A stretch of 64,000 bases of DNA from assembly GCA_963849635.1 (NCBI GenBank), contig CAWKIA010000033.1, forward strand, positions 106,767 to 170,766. The letters are read 5' to 3'. How positions within the stretch are numbered: the stretch's first letter is position 1; every line of letters begins with the position of its first letter. The stretch comes from CAVRUD01 sp963849635 (GTDB taxonomy: Bacteria; Chloroflexota; Chloroflexia; Thermomicrobiales; UBA6265). The notes beneath the pieces are model-generated. The model searched no databases. It was given only the letters and a program-made list of their open reading frames with translations, and was not told the origin of the DNA. The position numbers and the translations under genes were made by a program. Shown here piece after piece: positions 17,955 to 26,885 of the stretch.

Positions 17955-19388
17955 ATGTCCGACGAATATGCGTTCCTCGATGCGACCGCCCAGGCCGACT
18001 TGGTCCGGCGTGGGCAGGTCCATCCCGGTGAGTTGGTCGATGCAGCCATCGCCCGGATCGAGCGACTCAATCCGCACCTCAACGCCGTGATCACGCCCCT
18101 CTTCGAGCAGGCACGTGTCCAGGCGGCATCACCGATGTTGCCGGATGGCCCTTTTCGCGGTGTCCCGCTCTTGCTCAAGGATTTTCTGTGCCAGACGGCA
18201 GGCGATCCCTACTATGAAGGGATGCGTTTCCTGCGCGACCTCAATTGGCGTTCGGAAGCGGACACCCATCTTGCCACCCGGTTCCGAGCAGCCGGGTTGA
18301 TCTTCCTGGGCAAGACCAACCTACCGGAACTGGCCGCCCTGGCGACGACGGAGTCGGCCGCCTTCGGCGCCACCCGCAATCCATGGGATCTCGGACGTTC
18401 GCCCGGGGGCTCGAGCGGCGGCTCGGCGGCAGCCGTCGCGGCGGGGATGGTCCCGATCGCGCACGCCAACGATGGCTTCGGTTCGATCCGGATTCCCGCC
18501 TCCTGTTGCGGCCTGGTCGGCCTGAAGCCCTCGCGGGGCCGTACATCGATCGGACCGGCGCGAAGTCCGGGCCTGCTCGGTCACGTCGTCGAACACGTTC
18601 TGACGCGCTCGGTGCGCGACGCGGCAGCAGTGCTCGATGCGGTGGCCGGTTCGATGCCTGGGGATCTGTTCGTGGCTCCTCCACCGGCGCGGCCCTACCT
18701 GGCCGAGGTCGGCGTCGATCCCGGTCGCCTCCGGGTTGGCCTGCTGCTCCACGATCCGTTTCTTGAGAAGCCGATCAATTCCGAATGCCTGGCGGCGGTG
18801 CGGGAGACAGGCCGGCTGCTGGAGGACCTGGGCCATGCAGTTGAGGAAGCGTTTCCGCCGGCGTTGACCGGGCCGACCGGCCTCGGCGAGGCGCTCGGCA
18901 TCATCGCGGCCAGTGGAGCCGCGGCCCACCTCGATGGCTGGGTCGCGCGCACCGGCCGGCCCATTGGTCCCGACGATGTCGAGCCGCACGTTTGGCGGCG
19001 AGCGGAGCAAGGACGGTCCTACACGGGGGTGCAGGTTCACGCGGCGATGCAGCGCCTGACCGGCGGAGCGATGCGGGCGCCCGAATGGTGGTCCGGGGGA
19101 TTCGATCTTCTCGTCACCCCAACTATGCAGCAGCCACCGCCCCGTATCGGCACGGCGCCTCCTGAGAAGCAAGCTGAGATCTTCGGCCTCTTCACGATGC
19201 CGTTCAGCGTCAGTGGCCAGCCAGCGGTCTCGCTCCCGCTCCATTGGAGCCATGAGGGACTACCGATCGGCGTTCAACTCGTGGCTGACTACGGCCGTGA
19301 GGATGTGCTGATCCGGGTAGCGGCCCAGCTCGAAGCGGCCCGACCGTGGGCAGCACACCGTCCGACATTCCGGCCGGCGACGGTCTGA
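17955..19388 (+). CDS. Amidase-signature hydrolase (6-aminohexanoate-cyclic-dimer-hydrolase-like)
   Basis: 477 residues from ATG 17955, with GGAG five bases upstream (a GTG two codons earlier is possible). The Ser-cisSer-Lys triad is visible: Lys75 in PLLLKDF, cis-Ser153 in SPGGSSGGSAAA and nucleophile Ser177 in ANDGFGSIRIPASCCG. The stretch PASCCGLVGLKPSRGRTSIG is closest to NylA-type amidases that open cyclic amide dimers, but substrate range in the family is broad. Likely a cytoplasmic amide hydrolase. It stands alone between rearranged DNA and a hairpin at 19544. Confidence 0.9.
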   Translation: MSDEYAFLDATAQADLVRRGQVHPGELVDAAIARIERLNPHLNAVITPLFEQARVQAASPMLPDGPFRGVPLLLKDFLCQTAGDPYYEGMRFLRDLNWRSEADTHLATRFRAAGLIFLGKTNLPELAALATTESAAFGATRNPWDLGRSPGGSSGGSAAAVAAGMVPIAHANDGFGSIRIPASCCGLVGLKPSRGRTSIGPARSPGLLGHVVEHVLTRSVRDAAAVLDAVAGSMPGDLFVAPPPARPYLAEVGVDPGRLRVGLLLHDPFLEKPINSECLAAVRETGRLLEDLGHAVEEAFPPALTGPTGLGEALGIIAASGAAAHLDGWVARTGRPIGPDDVEPHVWRRAEQGRSYTGVQVHAAMQRLTGGAMRAPEWWSGGFDLLVTPTMQQPPPRIGTAPPEKQAEIFGLFTMPFSVSGQPAVSLPLHWSHEGLPIGVQLVADYGREDVLIRVAAQLEAARPWAAHRPTFRPATV

Positions 19389-19444
19389 TCCGAGATATCG
19401 ACTCGGGCCGCGAAAGCAACAGACGCCAGCGGGTGCTGCATCAC

Positions 19445-19530
19445 GTCGCCGGACCGTCTTCCGTCGCGATGGTCTCCTCGAACCAGAGCCAGACGCATTG
19501 GACCCTCCGCACATGGTAGGCCCGGGACCG
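19445..19530. repeat. Second copy of the VWLW/IATE segment
   Basis: Partner of the segment at 17770-17860. Minus-strand frame reads SRAYHVRRVQCVWLWFEETI, then ATEDG. It lies in a 76-codon ORF (19441-19671) that has no recognisable family and may be a remnant. Confidence 0.45.
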
Positions 19531-19543
19531 AAACGTGCGAAAA

Positions 19544-19575
19544 GGACGGGGACCGCCTTGCGGCAGTCCCCGTCC
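19544..19575. terminator. Hairpin after the amidase gene
   Basis: 10-bp perfect stem GGACGGGGAC / GTCCCCGTCC with a 12-base loop, 155 bases past the amidase stop. No T-tract. It may terminate the amidase transcript or be a stray repeat. Confidence 0.35.
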
Positions 19576-19753
19576 CTGGACTTTGGCTTGCTTTCGGGAT
19601 GGCAAGGGGTGCTTAAGAATTTGCGGTGCGCTGGACATTGTGCCGTTTATGCGCGATCCACGGGCAGACAACCTTCAACGCGCGGTATAGGTTCAGCGTA
19701 CGCGGCCAAACTCCCTTGATGGAAACTGAGAATTGGCCGCGATGCATACCACC

Positions 19754-20314
19754 TTAGTGGCCCGCGTCCATCGATGCATCCGGCACGAAATCGTCGCACT
19801 TTACCGTCGGATTCCAATCGGCGAAGGTGCCGTTCGGGTTTTCCTTCCAGGCCCAGACGTGCAGCTCATAGAATGCAGGGAGCCCGTAGCGATTCGGGCT
19901 GCCGACGAAATGAAAATGCTGTCCCATGAGGACCGGCGGCGCCTCGTTCGTCTCGTGCCAGGCGTCGGCAATGACGATGTACTCCACGCCGAGGAGCGAC
20001 ATCCCGTCAGCGGTCGGCTCGTAGGTCAATGCTTCGGGCTGCGCCGGGTCGAGCATCCCGTCGCCCAACAGGTCGGGGTTAAGGTAGTGGACCCCCATCG
20101 CCCCGAACTCGGGCCCGCTGACGCAGCTCATCTGGATGTAGCCGGCGCTCGTCGCTGCATCGACATCCTGGAACGGCTCAATGACCTGACGTACCGTCTC
20201 GACGAGAGTCGGCGCCGCTTCAGGAGTGGCCTGGCCGAGCGCCGTCGCGCTGAAGAGCGCGACCGAGACAAACGCCACGAGGAGGAGTGTGACAAGCTTC
20301 GCGCGCATCTTCAT
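19754..20314 (-). CDS. Exported protein of unknown function
   Basis: 186 residues from ATG 20314 (AAAGGACG upstream). MKMRAKLVTLLLVAFVSVAL is a Sec signal peptide, likely cleaved after ALGQA. The mature part has GVHYLNPDLLGDGMLDPAQP, then EALTYEP, GVEYIVIADAWHETN, VLMGQHFHFVGSPNRYGLPA and a final NPNGTFADWNPTVKC. I recall this arrangement from uncharacterised exported proteins of several bacteria; the conserved His/Asp/Trp residues suggest a binding or enzymatic site, but no function is established. It stands alone. The 405 bases upstream (to 20719) hold no convincing gene, only a weak ORF (20396-20602, minus). Confidence 0.75.
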   Translation of the reverse strand: MKMRAKLVTLLLVAFVSVALFSATALGQATPEAAPTLVETVRQVIEPFQDVDAATSAGYIQMSCVSGPEFGAMGVHYLNPDLLGDGMLDPAQPEALTYEPTADGMSLLGVEYIVIADAWHETNEAPPVLMGQHFHFVGSPNRYGLPAFYELHVWAWKENPNGTFADWNPTVKCDDFVPDASMDAGH

Positions 20315-20719
20315 CGTCCTTTCAGTTTCGTTCCCGATACCTCGGCCGCTCCGTGTCCCGATACAAGTCACCAGGCCGGACAAGACTGCCACGCATCACT
20401 TGCGCGACGTTCTGGACTTCGGCGGCGTCAAGGCCGGAGCGATTCGTACTGCTATGAAAAACCTCCGTTGGTCTTCGGCGCGTTTGGTCGCTCTCGCCTC
20501 CTCCTGTGGCTGAGCGGAACTCGTGGCCGCGAACATGTGGAGACGCATTCCCAGCGAGTGCGCGGTAGCTAGATCCATGACCGGTGCGATCTCAGCATAC
20601 ATCGGAGAAACCCGACGGCATCATGCAAAAATGCGGATCTCATTGCTTAAATCCGTACCCCGTGCCACCTCCTGCGCCCATATCTACCCGTGGGATGCGC
20701 CTAAAGTGAATGGGGAGAC
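20315..20719. other. Intergenic region, no supported gene
   Basis: 405 bases containing the promoter of the exported protein gene to the left. A minus-strand ORF at 20396-20602 starts MYAEIAPVMDLATAHSLGMR and could be a truncated gene, but it lacks a ribosome site and any recognisable domain. The part near 20600-20660 is A/T-richer than its surroundings. Confidence 0.3.
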
Positions 20720-21202
20720 CTAGACGCTGGAGTACACGACCGTCACGCGATACCCCAGCGATCGGTCGGAGCGTGGGGTGAGGAGCGAGCGATTGCGCTC
20801 GCCGTGCGCGGCGTTCTGGAGGAGTGCGGCGCCATCGTGGTAGACGGTGCGCGGCGCGCCGCTACTGCCGCCGCTGCGCAGCTTGAGATAGCGGTCGAGC
20901 GGCTGGGCGGACGAGACGAAGTACTCGGGGTCGCGCTGCACCTGCCCCGGCTCAATGATGGGGAGCCTGGCGAGGTCCGCGGCCGTGCGCAGATCGGTGG
21001 GCCGCAGGCCGAGCCGGTCCATCGTCTCACGGTAGTACGGCACGCTTCGATAAGCGTGGGAGACCATGTGCCGAACCCGCCGGGTTTGCGCGCGTTCGAT
21101 GGACTCGATTGGCTGGAACGGGAATCTGGTCTGGCCGCGCGCGTGATAGGCAAGGTACGCGCTGCCCCGCAGACGATTCAGCCAATTGTTGGTATGGATC
21201 AC
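20720..21202 (-). pseudogene. Truncated PaaK/CapK-like AMP-forming CoA ligase, N-terminal part
   Basis: 160 residues, against about 430-450 for the family. HMVSHAYRSVPYYRETMDRL, LARLPIIEPGQVQRDPEYF and KLRSGGSSGAPRTVYHD (the GGSSG phosphate-binding loop) match the N-terminal third of phenylacetate-CoA ligase-like / CapK adenylating enzymes. The frame ends RVTVVYSSV just after the point where the central domain should begin, and no downstream frame continues it. It starts ten bases after the acyl-CoA dehydrogenase stop, counting along the minus strand, so the two were probably one operon. Adenylation and thioester domains are missing, hence non-functional. Confidence 0.7.
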
Positions 21203-21211
21203 TAATCGCTC

Positions 21212-22387
21212 TTACTCCGTGAGCCCCATCTGGCGGGCAATGACGTATTTGCAGATCTCGCTGGTGCCCTCGCCGATGGTCAGGATCTTGGCGTCGCGAT
21301 AGAAGCGGGGCACGGCCGACTCTTCGATATAGCCGAAGCCGCCGTGGATCTGCATGTTCTCCTCGGCGGCGCGCACCGCCACCTCGGAGGCGAACAGCTT
21401 AGCGATCGCCGCCTCCTCGGTAAAGGGTTGGCCCGCCTCTTTGAGCGCCGCTGCCCGGTAGGTCAGCAGACGGGCCGCCTCGATCTGGGCCTTCAATTCG
21501 GCCAGCTTGAAGTGGATCGCCTGTTGCCGGGCGATCGGAGCGCCGAATGCCATCCGCTCTTTGGCGTAGGCCGAAGCCTGCTCCAAGGCGCCCTGCGCCA
21601 GCCCGACCGACATGGCGGCGATGCCGACACGGCCACCGTCTAGCGGCGACAGGAAGACCCTGGCTCCCTTGCCCAGGGGACCGAGTAAGGCATCTTCCGG
21701 CACCCTGCAATCGGTGAAGACCAGCTCCCTCGTGTCAGAGGCATGCCAACCGAGCTTCCGGTAGGGCTTCTGGGGCTCGTAACCCGGGGTGCCGTTGGGG
21801 ACGATGAATGCGCTGAGGGCTGTCTTGCCCTCGACTTCGGTCTGGGCGGTGACGATGCAGAAGGCGCTCAGCTCGTTGCCGGCATTGGTGATAAATGCCT
21901 TCGTGCCATTGATCACCCACCCGTCGCCGTCACGCCGGGCGCTGGTCCTGGCGGCGCGAACGTCGGAGCCTCCGCCCGGCTCGGTGCTGCCGAAGGCGCC
22001 CAGGTGCTCGCCCCGGGCGAGCGGCACCAGCCAGCGCTGCTTCTGCTCCTCGGTGCCAAACTGCAAGACGGGCTCGCCGGCGATTGAGACGTTCGCGCCA
22101 ACCGTCACCGCCACCGACGAGTCGAACCGCGCCAACTCCTCGACGACGACTGCCTGAGCCACCGCCCCGGCGCCCAGACCGCCGTACTCCTCCGGGAAGG
22201 CGACGCCCATCGCCCCCAGCTCGCCCAGTTTGCGAATCACGTCGACCGGGAAAATGTGGTGCTCGTCCCACTCCGCCGCATGGGGAGCGATCTCGCTCTC
22301 GGCGAACTCGCGGATCGTATCGCGCAGCGCGATCTGGTCTTCGGTGAGCGCGAAGGCGGATGGGGTCGTCTGTAGGGTAACGGTCAT
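21212..22387 (-). CDS. Acyl-CoA dehydrogenase
   Basis: 391 residues, full length. Signature segments: LGAFGSTEPGGGSDVRAART (FAD/substrate loop), NGTKAFITNAGNELSAF, ERMAFGAPIARQQAIHFKLA, MQIHGGFGYIEE and YRDAKILTIGEGTSEICKYV, where the Glu of IGEGTSE is the usual position of the catalytic base. It oxidises acyl-CoA thioesters to enoyl-CoA with FAD, passing electrons to ETF, in beta-oxidation or branched amino acid breakdown. The start ATG has GTGGAGGACGAGC upstream. The downstream truncated CoA-ligase-like ORF suggests a former acyl activation-oxidation pair. Confidence 0.93.
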   Translation of the reverse strand: MTVTLQTTPSAFALTEDQIALRDTIREFAESEIAPHAAEWDEHHIFPVDVIRKLGELGAMGVAFPEEYGGLGAGAVAQAVVVEELARFDSSVAVTVGANVSIAGEPVLQFGTEEQKQRWLVPLARGEHLGAFGSTEPGGGSDVRAARTSARRDGDGWVINGTKAFITNAGNELSAFCIVTAQTEVEGKTALSAFIVPNGTPGYEPQKPYRKLGWHASDTRELVFTDCRVPEDALLGPLGKGARVFLSPLDGGRVGIAAMSVGLAQGALEQASAYAKERMAFGAPIARQQAIHFKLAELKAQIEAARLLTYRAAALKEAGQPFTEEAAIAKLFASEVAVRAAEENMQIHGGFGYIEESAVPRFYRDAKILTIGEGTSEICKYVIARQMGLTE

Positions 22388-22583
22388 GCTCGTCCTCCAC
22401 GGCGAGGTCGTGCCGGCCGCCCCGTCGCGGCCCGTTGGCTAATAGTGTATCCCTCTCGACCGCACGATTCCGGCCCAACCGCTAAAGGGACCCCATTACG
22501 TGATCCCACGGATGGCCCGTGAATCGTTCCGCCGTACGGTGGAGGTGCGGTAGAGCTATCGCGGACATTGAAAGGAGATGACG

Positions 22584-22949
22584 ATGGAATCGCGCAAACC
22601 AGACTCCAATCCGGTGCGTTTGCCCATGGCCGACCAGGACGAGTTGTTCGGATCGACGGCCCAGCCCAGGATCCCGGGACTCCGGCTCTTGGTCGTCCTC
22701 GGGCTGGCGCTCACCCTCGTCGCGTACCCGGCCCTGAACCCGGGCGGGGCCAGTGCACGATACATGTCCGAGAGCGGCGCGGGGCGAGCCTGCTCCAACG
22801 CCGGCGGGACCGTCTCCTACGACACCGAGTACGAGGATGCGTCGTTCATCATGTTCACGATGACCTGTACGCTCCCATCGCAGAACTCGTTCAGCTGCTC
22901 GAACGTCTTCGGGGAGCCCGCCGCCGACATGTGGGTGAACTGCGCTTGA
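22584..22949 (+). CDS. Small single-pass membrane or exported hypothetical protein
   Basis: 121 residues. ATG 22584 is preferred to the ATG two codons earlier because AAAGGAG lies six bases before it. A 35-residue polar N-terminus is followed by one hydrophobic helix (GLRLLVVLGLALTLVAYPAL), then a short outside domain with four cysteines (RACSNAGG, MTCTLPS, SCSNVFG, VNCA). No family recognised. The Cys spacing suggests two disulfides outside the membrane. Divergent from the acyl-CoA dehydrogenase gene. Confidence 0.55.
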   Translation: MESRKPDSNPVRLPMADQDELFGSTAQPRIPGLRLLVVLGLALTLVAYPALNPGGASARYMSESGAGRACSNAGGTVSYDTEYEDASFIMFTMTCTLPSQNSFSCSNVFGEPAADMWVNCA

Positions 22950-23035
22950 CGATGAATGTGCACGCCTCCTCCGACGGTACAATCCCCGCCTGATCCGCCG
23001 GCATTGGGCATCGACGCCCCTGAGACGCGCGCCAT

Positions 23036-23618
23036 ATGGACGAACCAGACGGCATCTCGCGGATCGAATCCAGCGCGGGCCCGATCGTGATCGTTCCCTA
23101 TTCGCCGGAGTGGCCGGTGCGCTTCCAGGCACTGGCCCCCCGGCTCAGGGAGAGTCTTGGCCAGACGGCGCTTCGGATCGACCATATCGGCTCGACCTCC
23201 ATCCCCGGCCTGACCGCGAAACCGATCATCGACGTCCAGATCTCCGTGGCTTCCTTTGAGCCGTTCGATCCCATTCGCAAGCCCCTCGAAGAGCTTGGCT
23301 ACATCTGGCGGGCCAACAACCCCGATCGCACGAAGCGCTTACTTCCGCGAGCCGCCGGGCGCTCCGCGGACGCACGTCCACGTCCGCAAGTTCGGGAGCT
23401 GGAGCCAGCAGTTCGCGCTCCTCTACCGGGACTACCTGCGCGTCCGGCCCGATCTGGCCGACCGCTACGCGGCCGTCAAGCGCGAGCTAGCGGAGCGGTA
23501 CCGCAATGACCGCTCGGGGTACACGAACGCCAAAGACCCCTTCATCTGGGCCGTGATGGCCGAGGCGAGCGAGTGGTCGAAGAGCGTTGGCTGGGAGCCG
23601 GGCGCCTCGGACGCATGA
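23036..23618 (+). pseudogene. GrpB family (UPF0157) protein, one frameshift
   Basis: Starts at ATG 23036 and gives IVIVPYSPEWPVRFQALAPR, LRIDHIGSTSIPGLTAKPII and DVQISV, the GrpB nucleotidyltransferase-like signature. Near 23340 the frame changes and continues with EPPGAPRTHVHVRKFGSWSQ and YAAVKRELAERYRNDRSGYT, then NAKDPF, to the TGA at 23616. One inserted base restores about 194 residues, the normal length. GrpB proteins are nucleotidyltransferase-fold proteins with poorly known role; some are found fused to dephospho-CoA kinase. Confidence 0.8.
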
Positions 23619-23797
23619 GCCTGTCTTGATGCTTCCTCGGCGAGATGGCACCCTCATAGGCGACGGTCTAGGTCATTGGTGCCGATGAGCTTGATGCGGC
23701 ACCGGGAGTCATGCGCGCTGCCCGCGGATTCCTCGCCCATGACTGATATGAGGCATCTCGTTGTGCAAACGGGTATCTATGGACTGGACCGCACTTG

Positions 23798-24728
23798 ATG
23801 AGAGTCCTTGACGACCTACTCGTCGAAGCCGGACTGCCAGCGGCCGTGTCGATCGAACAGATCACCGGACGCGGCTTCGACCATAGGATCTATCGTGCAA
23901 CCCTCCTCGACGGTCGCCAGGTTGTGGTCCGCCACTTTCGCGTCCCCCGAGATCCAGAGCACCTCCGCGCACACTTCCTTGCCCAGCACAACGCCCCAGC
24001 TCCACGGTTCTTCGCGGCCAACGAACGCGCCTCGCTCTATGCCTTCGTGCCCGGTGTCTTGCTTGGCGATCTCATCGAGACCAATCAAGATAACCCCAGC
24101 GAGCTGGCGTTCCGTCGGACGGGCCTACGCCAGAACGCACGCTGTCACCTTTCCCCCCTGCCTCGACGGCACCATCCACCCAACCGAGATCACCCTCCGA
24201 CCGATCGACCCGGTCGCCGAAATCCACAGTTGGATCGATGGCGCCATTCCTGGGCTTCGCGAACGTTTGCCGGCAATGGTCGATGTACTGCCTGCGCTTC
24301 GCGATGTCGTTGACCGCGCGGCGACATCCCTCAGATCTCCCCGCACCGCCCTCGGTCACGGCGACATCAATATGTGGAACATCCTCGTCACCGATGAAGA
24401 GACAACCCTCATCGATTGGGATAGTCCCCGAGTCAGCGATCCCGCCGTCGAGCTCGCCCTCCTCGACAAGCACGCCTCACTGTTCAACGGACGTGGATTG
24501 GACCCCGCCTTCTACGATGGCTACGGCGCGCTGGCGCCTGAGCCCAATACCTCGATCTATCGTGTCGGAGTCACCCTGGCATGGGCGACGAGTCAGGACT
24601 GGGCCGAGTTCGAAAACGATCCTGAGCTCTCCGGCGACTTGAAGCTTCGGGCACGTGACTGGCACGTGAAGGTTTGGGACTACGTTGCCAGACTTCCAGA
24701 ACACATCGTGCGACTCCAAAGCCTCTGA
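23798..24728 (+). pseudogene. Aminoglycoside-phosphotransferase-like kinase, one frameshift
   Basis: N-terminal frame: ITGRGFDHRIYRATLLDGRQ, VVVRHFR (kinase N-lobe strand pair with the Lys replaced by Arg) and LYAFVPGVLLGDLIET. Near 24110-24130 it shifts to the frame giving LGHGDINMWNILVTDEETTL and IDWDSPRVSDPAVELALL, which are the HGDxxxxN catalytic loop and the DWD metal-binding motif of APH-type phosphotransferases. It ends PEHIVRLQSL. Restored length is about 310 residues, normal for the family. Substrate unknown; such proteins phosphorylate sugars, choline-like compounds or antibiotics. No strong ribosome site at the ATG. Confidence 0.75.
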
Positions 24729-24851
24729 CCTGCCTTGAGCCCGATTGAGTGGTGTACGAACAACAAGAACTGATGATCTATACTTGAACAACTGACGCAG
24801 AGTCACGCGATCGCCGTTCGCTTCGATCACCATCGAGAAGGCGAAATCCCC

Positions 24852-25205
24852 ATGACCACCGATCCATTCATCAGACTCCAGTCCCTGTGCCTCTCGCTGC
24901 CGGAGGCCGCCGAGCAGGAGACCTGGGAGACCCCGACTTTTCGGGTGCGGAGCAAGATCTTTGCGATGGCGCAGCGTGGAGACGGCCGCGTCTCGGTCTG
25001 GTGTAAGGCCCGGCCCGGCGTCCAGGAGATGCTCATCAGCGCCGACGCCGACCGCTTCTTCCGGCCGCCCTACGTCGGCCACAAGGGCTGGATCGGCATC
25101 CGCCTCGACGACGACGCCGACTGGGAAGAGCTTGAAGACCTCCTTGAAGAGAGCTACCGCATGACCGCGCCAAAACGCCTCAGCGCCCTCCTCGACCAGG
25201 ACTGA
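24852..25205 (+). CDS. MmcQ/YjbR family DNA-binding-like protein (copy 1)
   Basis: 117 residues. LQSLCLSLPEAAEQETWETP, TFRVRSKIFAMAQRG, WCKARPGVQEMLI, RFFRPPYVGHKGWIGIRLDD and SYRMTAPKRLSALL form the MmcQ/YjbR (CyaY-like fold) pattern; the length is typical. Role in the family is uncertain, possibly DNA binding. A clear paralogue with the same motif order lies at 27728. GAAGGCGAAATCCCC precedes the ATG. Downstream is a convergent gene only 26 bases away. Confidence 0.88.
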   Translation: MTTDPFIRLQSLCLSLPEAAEQETWETPTFRVRSKIFAMAQRGDGRVSVWCKARPGVQEMLISADADRFFRPPYVGHKGWIGIRLDDDADWEELEDLLEESYRMTAPKRLSALLDQD

Positions 25206-25230
25206 GAGCCCCTCCCCAGAATCCTCAGAC

Positions 25231-26670
25231 CTATGGATTCGATGTGGCGGTGTCGCCCGTATAGTCGAACCGAAGGATCGCGCCTGGGTTCTCAACACCG
25301 GTATACCCGCCGTCCGGCGATTGGGTGACGCCCTGGCTGTCGGTGGCCACGAAAAACGTGCGTTGGTCCGGCGCCACCGCGACATCGCGGTAACGATTGG
25401 TCGTCTTGAACTCTTCGATCGGCTCGCCGATCACCCCGTCGCCACCCTCATTGAGCTGTATTCGGATTACCGTCCCATGCTTCAGGCTCGGGATAAGCAG
25501 CGAGTTCTCCCAGCCCGGGATCGCCCCTGGCTCGCGGCCGTAGTAGGTCAATCCTGCCGGCGCGATCGTCGGCCAGCACTGGAAGTAGAGGTAGTTCGCG
25601 GCGCAGAAGGGGTCCTCGAAGTCGAACCCGCTCTCGACCGTGTAGAACGTTCTCAAGGGTGGCACAACGTTGGGATCGCTGACGACGCTTTCCGCCTGGA
25701 CCGGAACGGTTTCGGGAACCTCGAAGTCGCTGAATGTCAGGCTCACGCAGGGAACAGCCGCGGCCGACCAGTTGGCGTAGACGTAGGCGAGATCATCGTG
25801 GTAACCGAGGACATGTGGCCAACCGTAGTTCCTGCCAGGCTCGATCAGGTTGATCTCGTCGTCGCTCTTCGGGCCGTGCTCGGAGGTGTACAGCCTGCCA
25901 CCCTCGCCGAAGGCGAGGCCCTGCGCGTTGCGCATCCCGTAGGCGAAGACGTGGCTCCGCACCCCATTGAGGACCGGGTTGTCCTCGGGGATGGAGCCGT
26001 CCAGGTTCATCCGGAGCACCTTGCCCTGGTAGGTCGACCAGTCGCCCGCCGCAACCGCCTCGGCGGACGGGAGGACCTGGGCCTGGATTGGATTGCAGAC
26101 ATTGGCAAACTGGTTCGCCCCCTGGTCCCCAATCGTGTAGTAGAGCATCGCGTCCGGGCCGATCGCGATCCGGCCGGAGTTATGGTCGTTGCTGGCGGGG
26201 AGGCCGGTCAGCAGGTCGAACGGGGCGGTGAGTTGATCAGTGGCCACGTCGTAGGTGTACCGCCGGATCTTCATCTGCTCATCGCGTTGAGCGCCCGCGA
26301 GATCGGCGTGATAGCTATAGGCGACAAAGAGTTCGTCGTGCCCGGTGCCGGCCAGGAACTCGGGATGCAACGCCATGCCTAGCAGGCCGTCCTGCGTGCC
26401 CTCGTTAATGAGCACCTCGTCGATCTCGAGGAGCGTTGCCGTGGATCCATCGCCTGGATCGACGCGTGAGATGCGTCCCGCTGTGCGCTCGGTCACCCAG
26501 AGGCGGTCATCCGGCCCGTAGATGACTTCAAATGGGTCGCTCAGCCCCGTCGCCAGCACCTGCATGGTGGCGTCGTGCGGCATCTCGCCATTGAACCGTG
26601 TGCTCTGGGCCATCGCGGACGACGAACCAAGCAGCGCCACTGCCACCGCGAGCAGGATCGGTCGCATCAT
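25231..26670 (-). CDS. Exported PQQ-dependent sugar dehydrogenase
   Basis: 479 residues from the first of two ATGs at 26670. MMRPILLAVAVALLGSSSAM is a Sec signal, cleaved after MAQ. The mature part is a six-bladed propeller of the soluble aldose/glucose dehydrogenase family: VLATGLSDPFEVIYGPDDRL, WVTERTAGRISRV, DGLLGMALHPEF, ASNDHNSGRIAIGPDAML, YTSEHGPKSDDEINLIEPGR and NYGWPHVLGY. These hold the PQQ and calcium contacts. It oxidises aldoses outside the cell. Divergent from an alpha/beta hydrolase gene, 215 bases apart. The neighbouring MmcQ-type genes are probably unrelated. Confidence 0.88.
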   Translation of the reverse strand: MMRPILLAVAVALLGSSSAMAQSTRFNGEMPHDATMQVLATGLSDPFEVIYGPDDRLWVTERTAGRISRVDPGDGSTATLLEIDEVLINEGTQDGLLGMALHPEFLAGTGHDELFVAYSYHADLAGAQRDEQMKIRRYTYDVATDQLTAPFDLLTGLPASNDHNSGRIAIGPDAMLYYTIGDQGANQFANVCNPIQAQVLPSAEAVAAGDWSTYQGKVLRMNLDGSIPEDNPVLNGVRSHVFAYGMRNAQGLAFGEGGRLYTSEHGPKSDDEINLIEPGRNYGWPHVLGYHDDLAYVYANWSAAAVPCVSLTFSDFEVPETVPVQAESVVSDPNVVPPLRTFYTVESGFDFEDPFCAANYLYFQCWPTIAPAGLTYYGREPGAIPGWENSLLIPSLKHGTVIRIQLNEGGDGVIGEPIEEFKTTNRYRDVAVAPDQRTFFVATDSQGVTQSPDGGYTGVENPGAILRFDYTGDTATSNP

Positions 26671-26885
26671 CGAGCCGCGCCCCCATTCTTCGCCGGCTGG
26701 CGGCCAGCGGCCGACGCCAGGCTCCCCCGATCGACCAACCGATCGCATCCAATCGTGGTCCGTGGTGCCATCGGAGATGGCGCCTGTTCGTCCCACACCC
26801 TGGACTATACTCCGCCGTCCGACGAGCCCGGCACGCGCGGCTCGGCTTACCCCGAGCGTCCGGAAACTGGTAGTTGGAGATCTCG

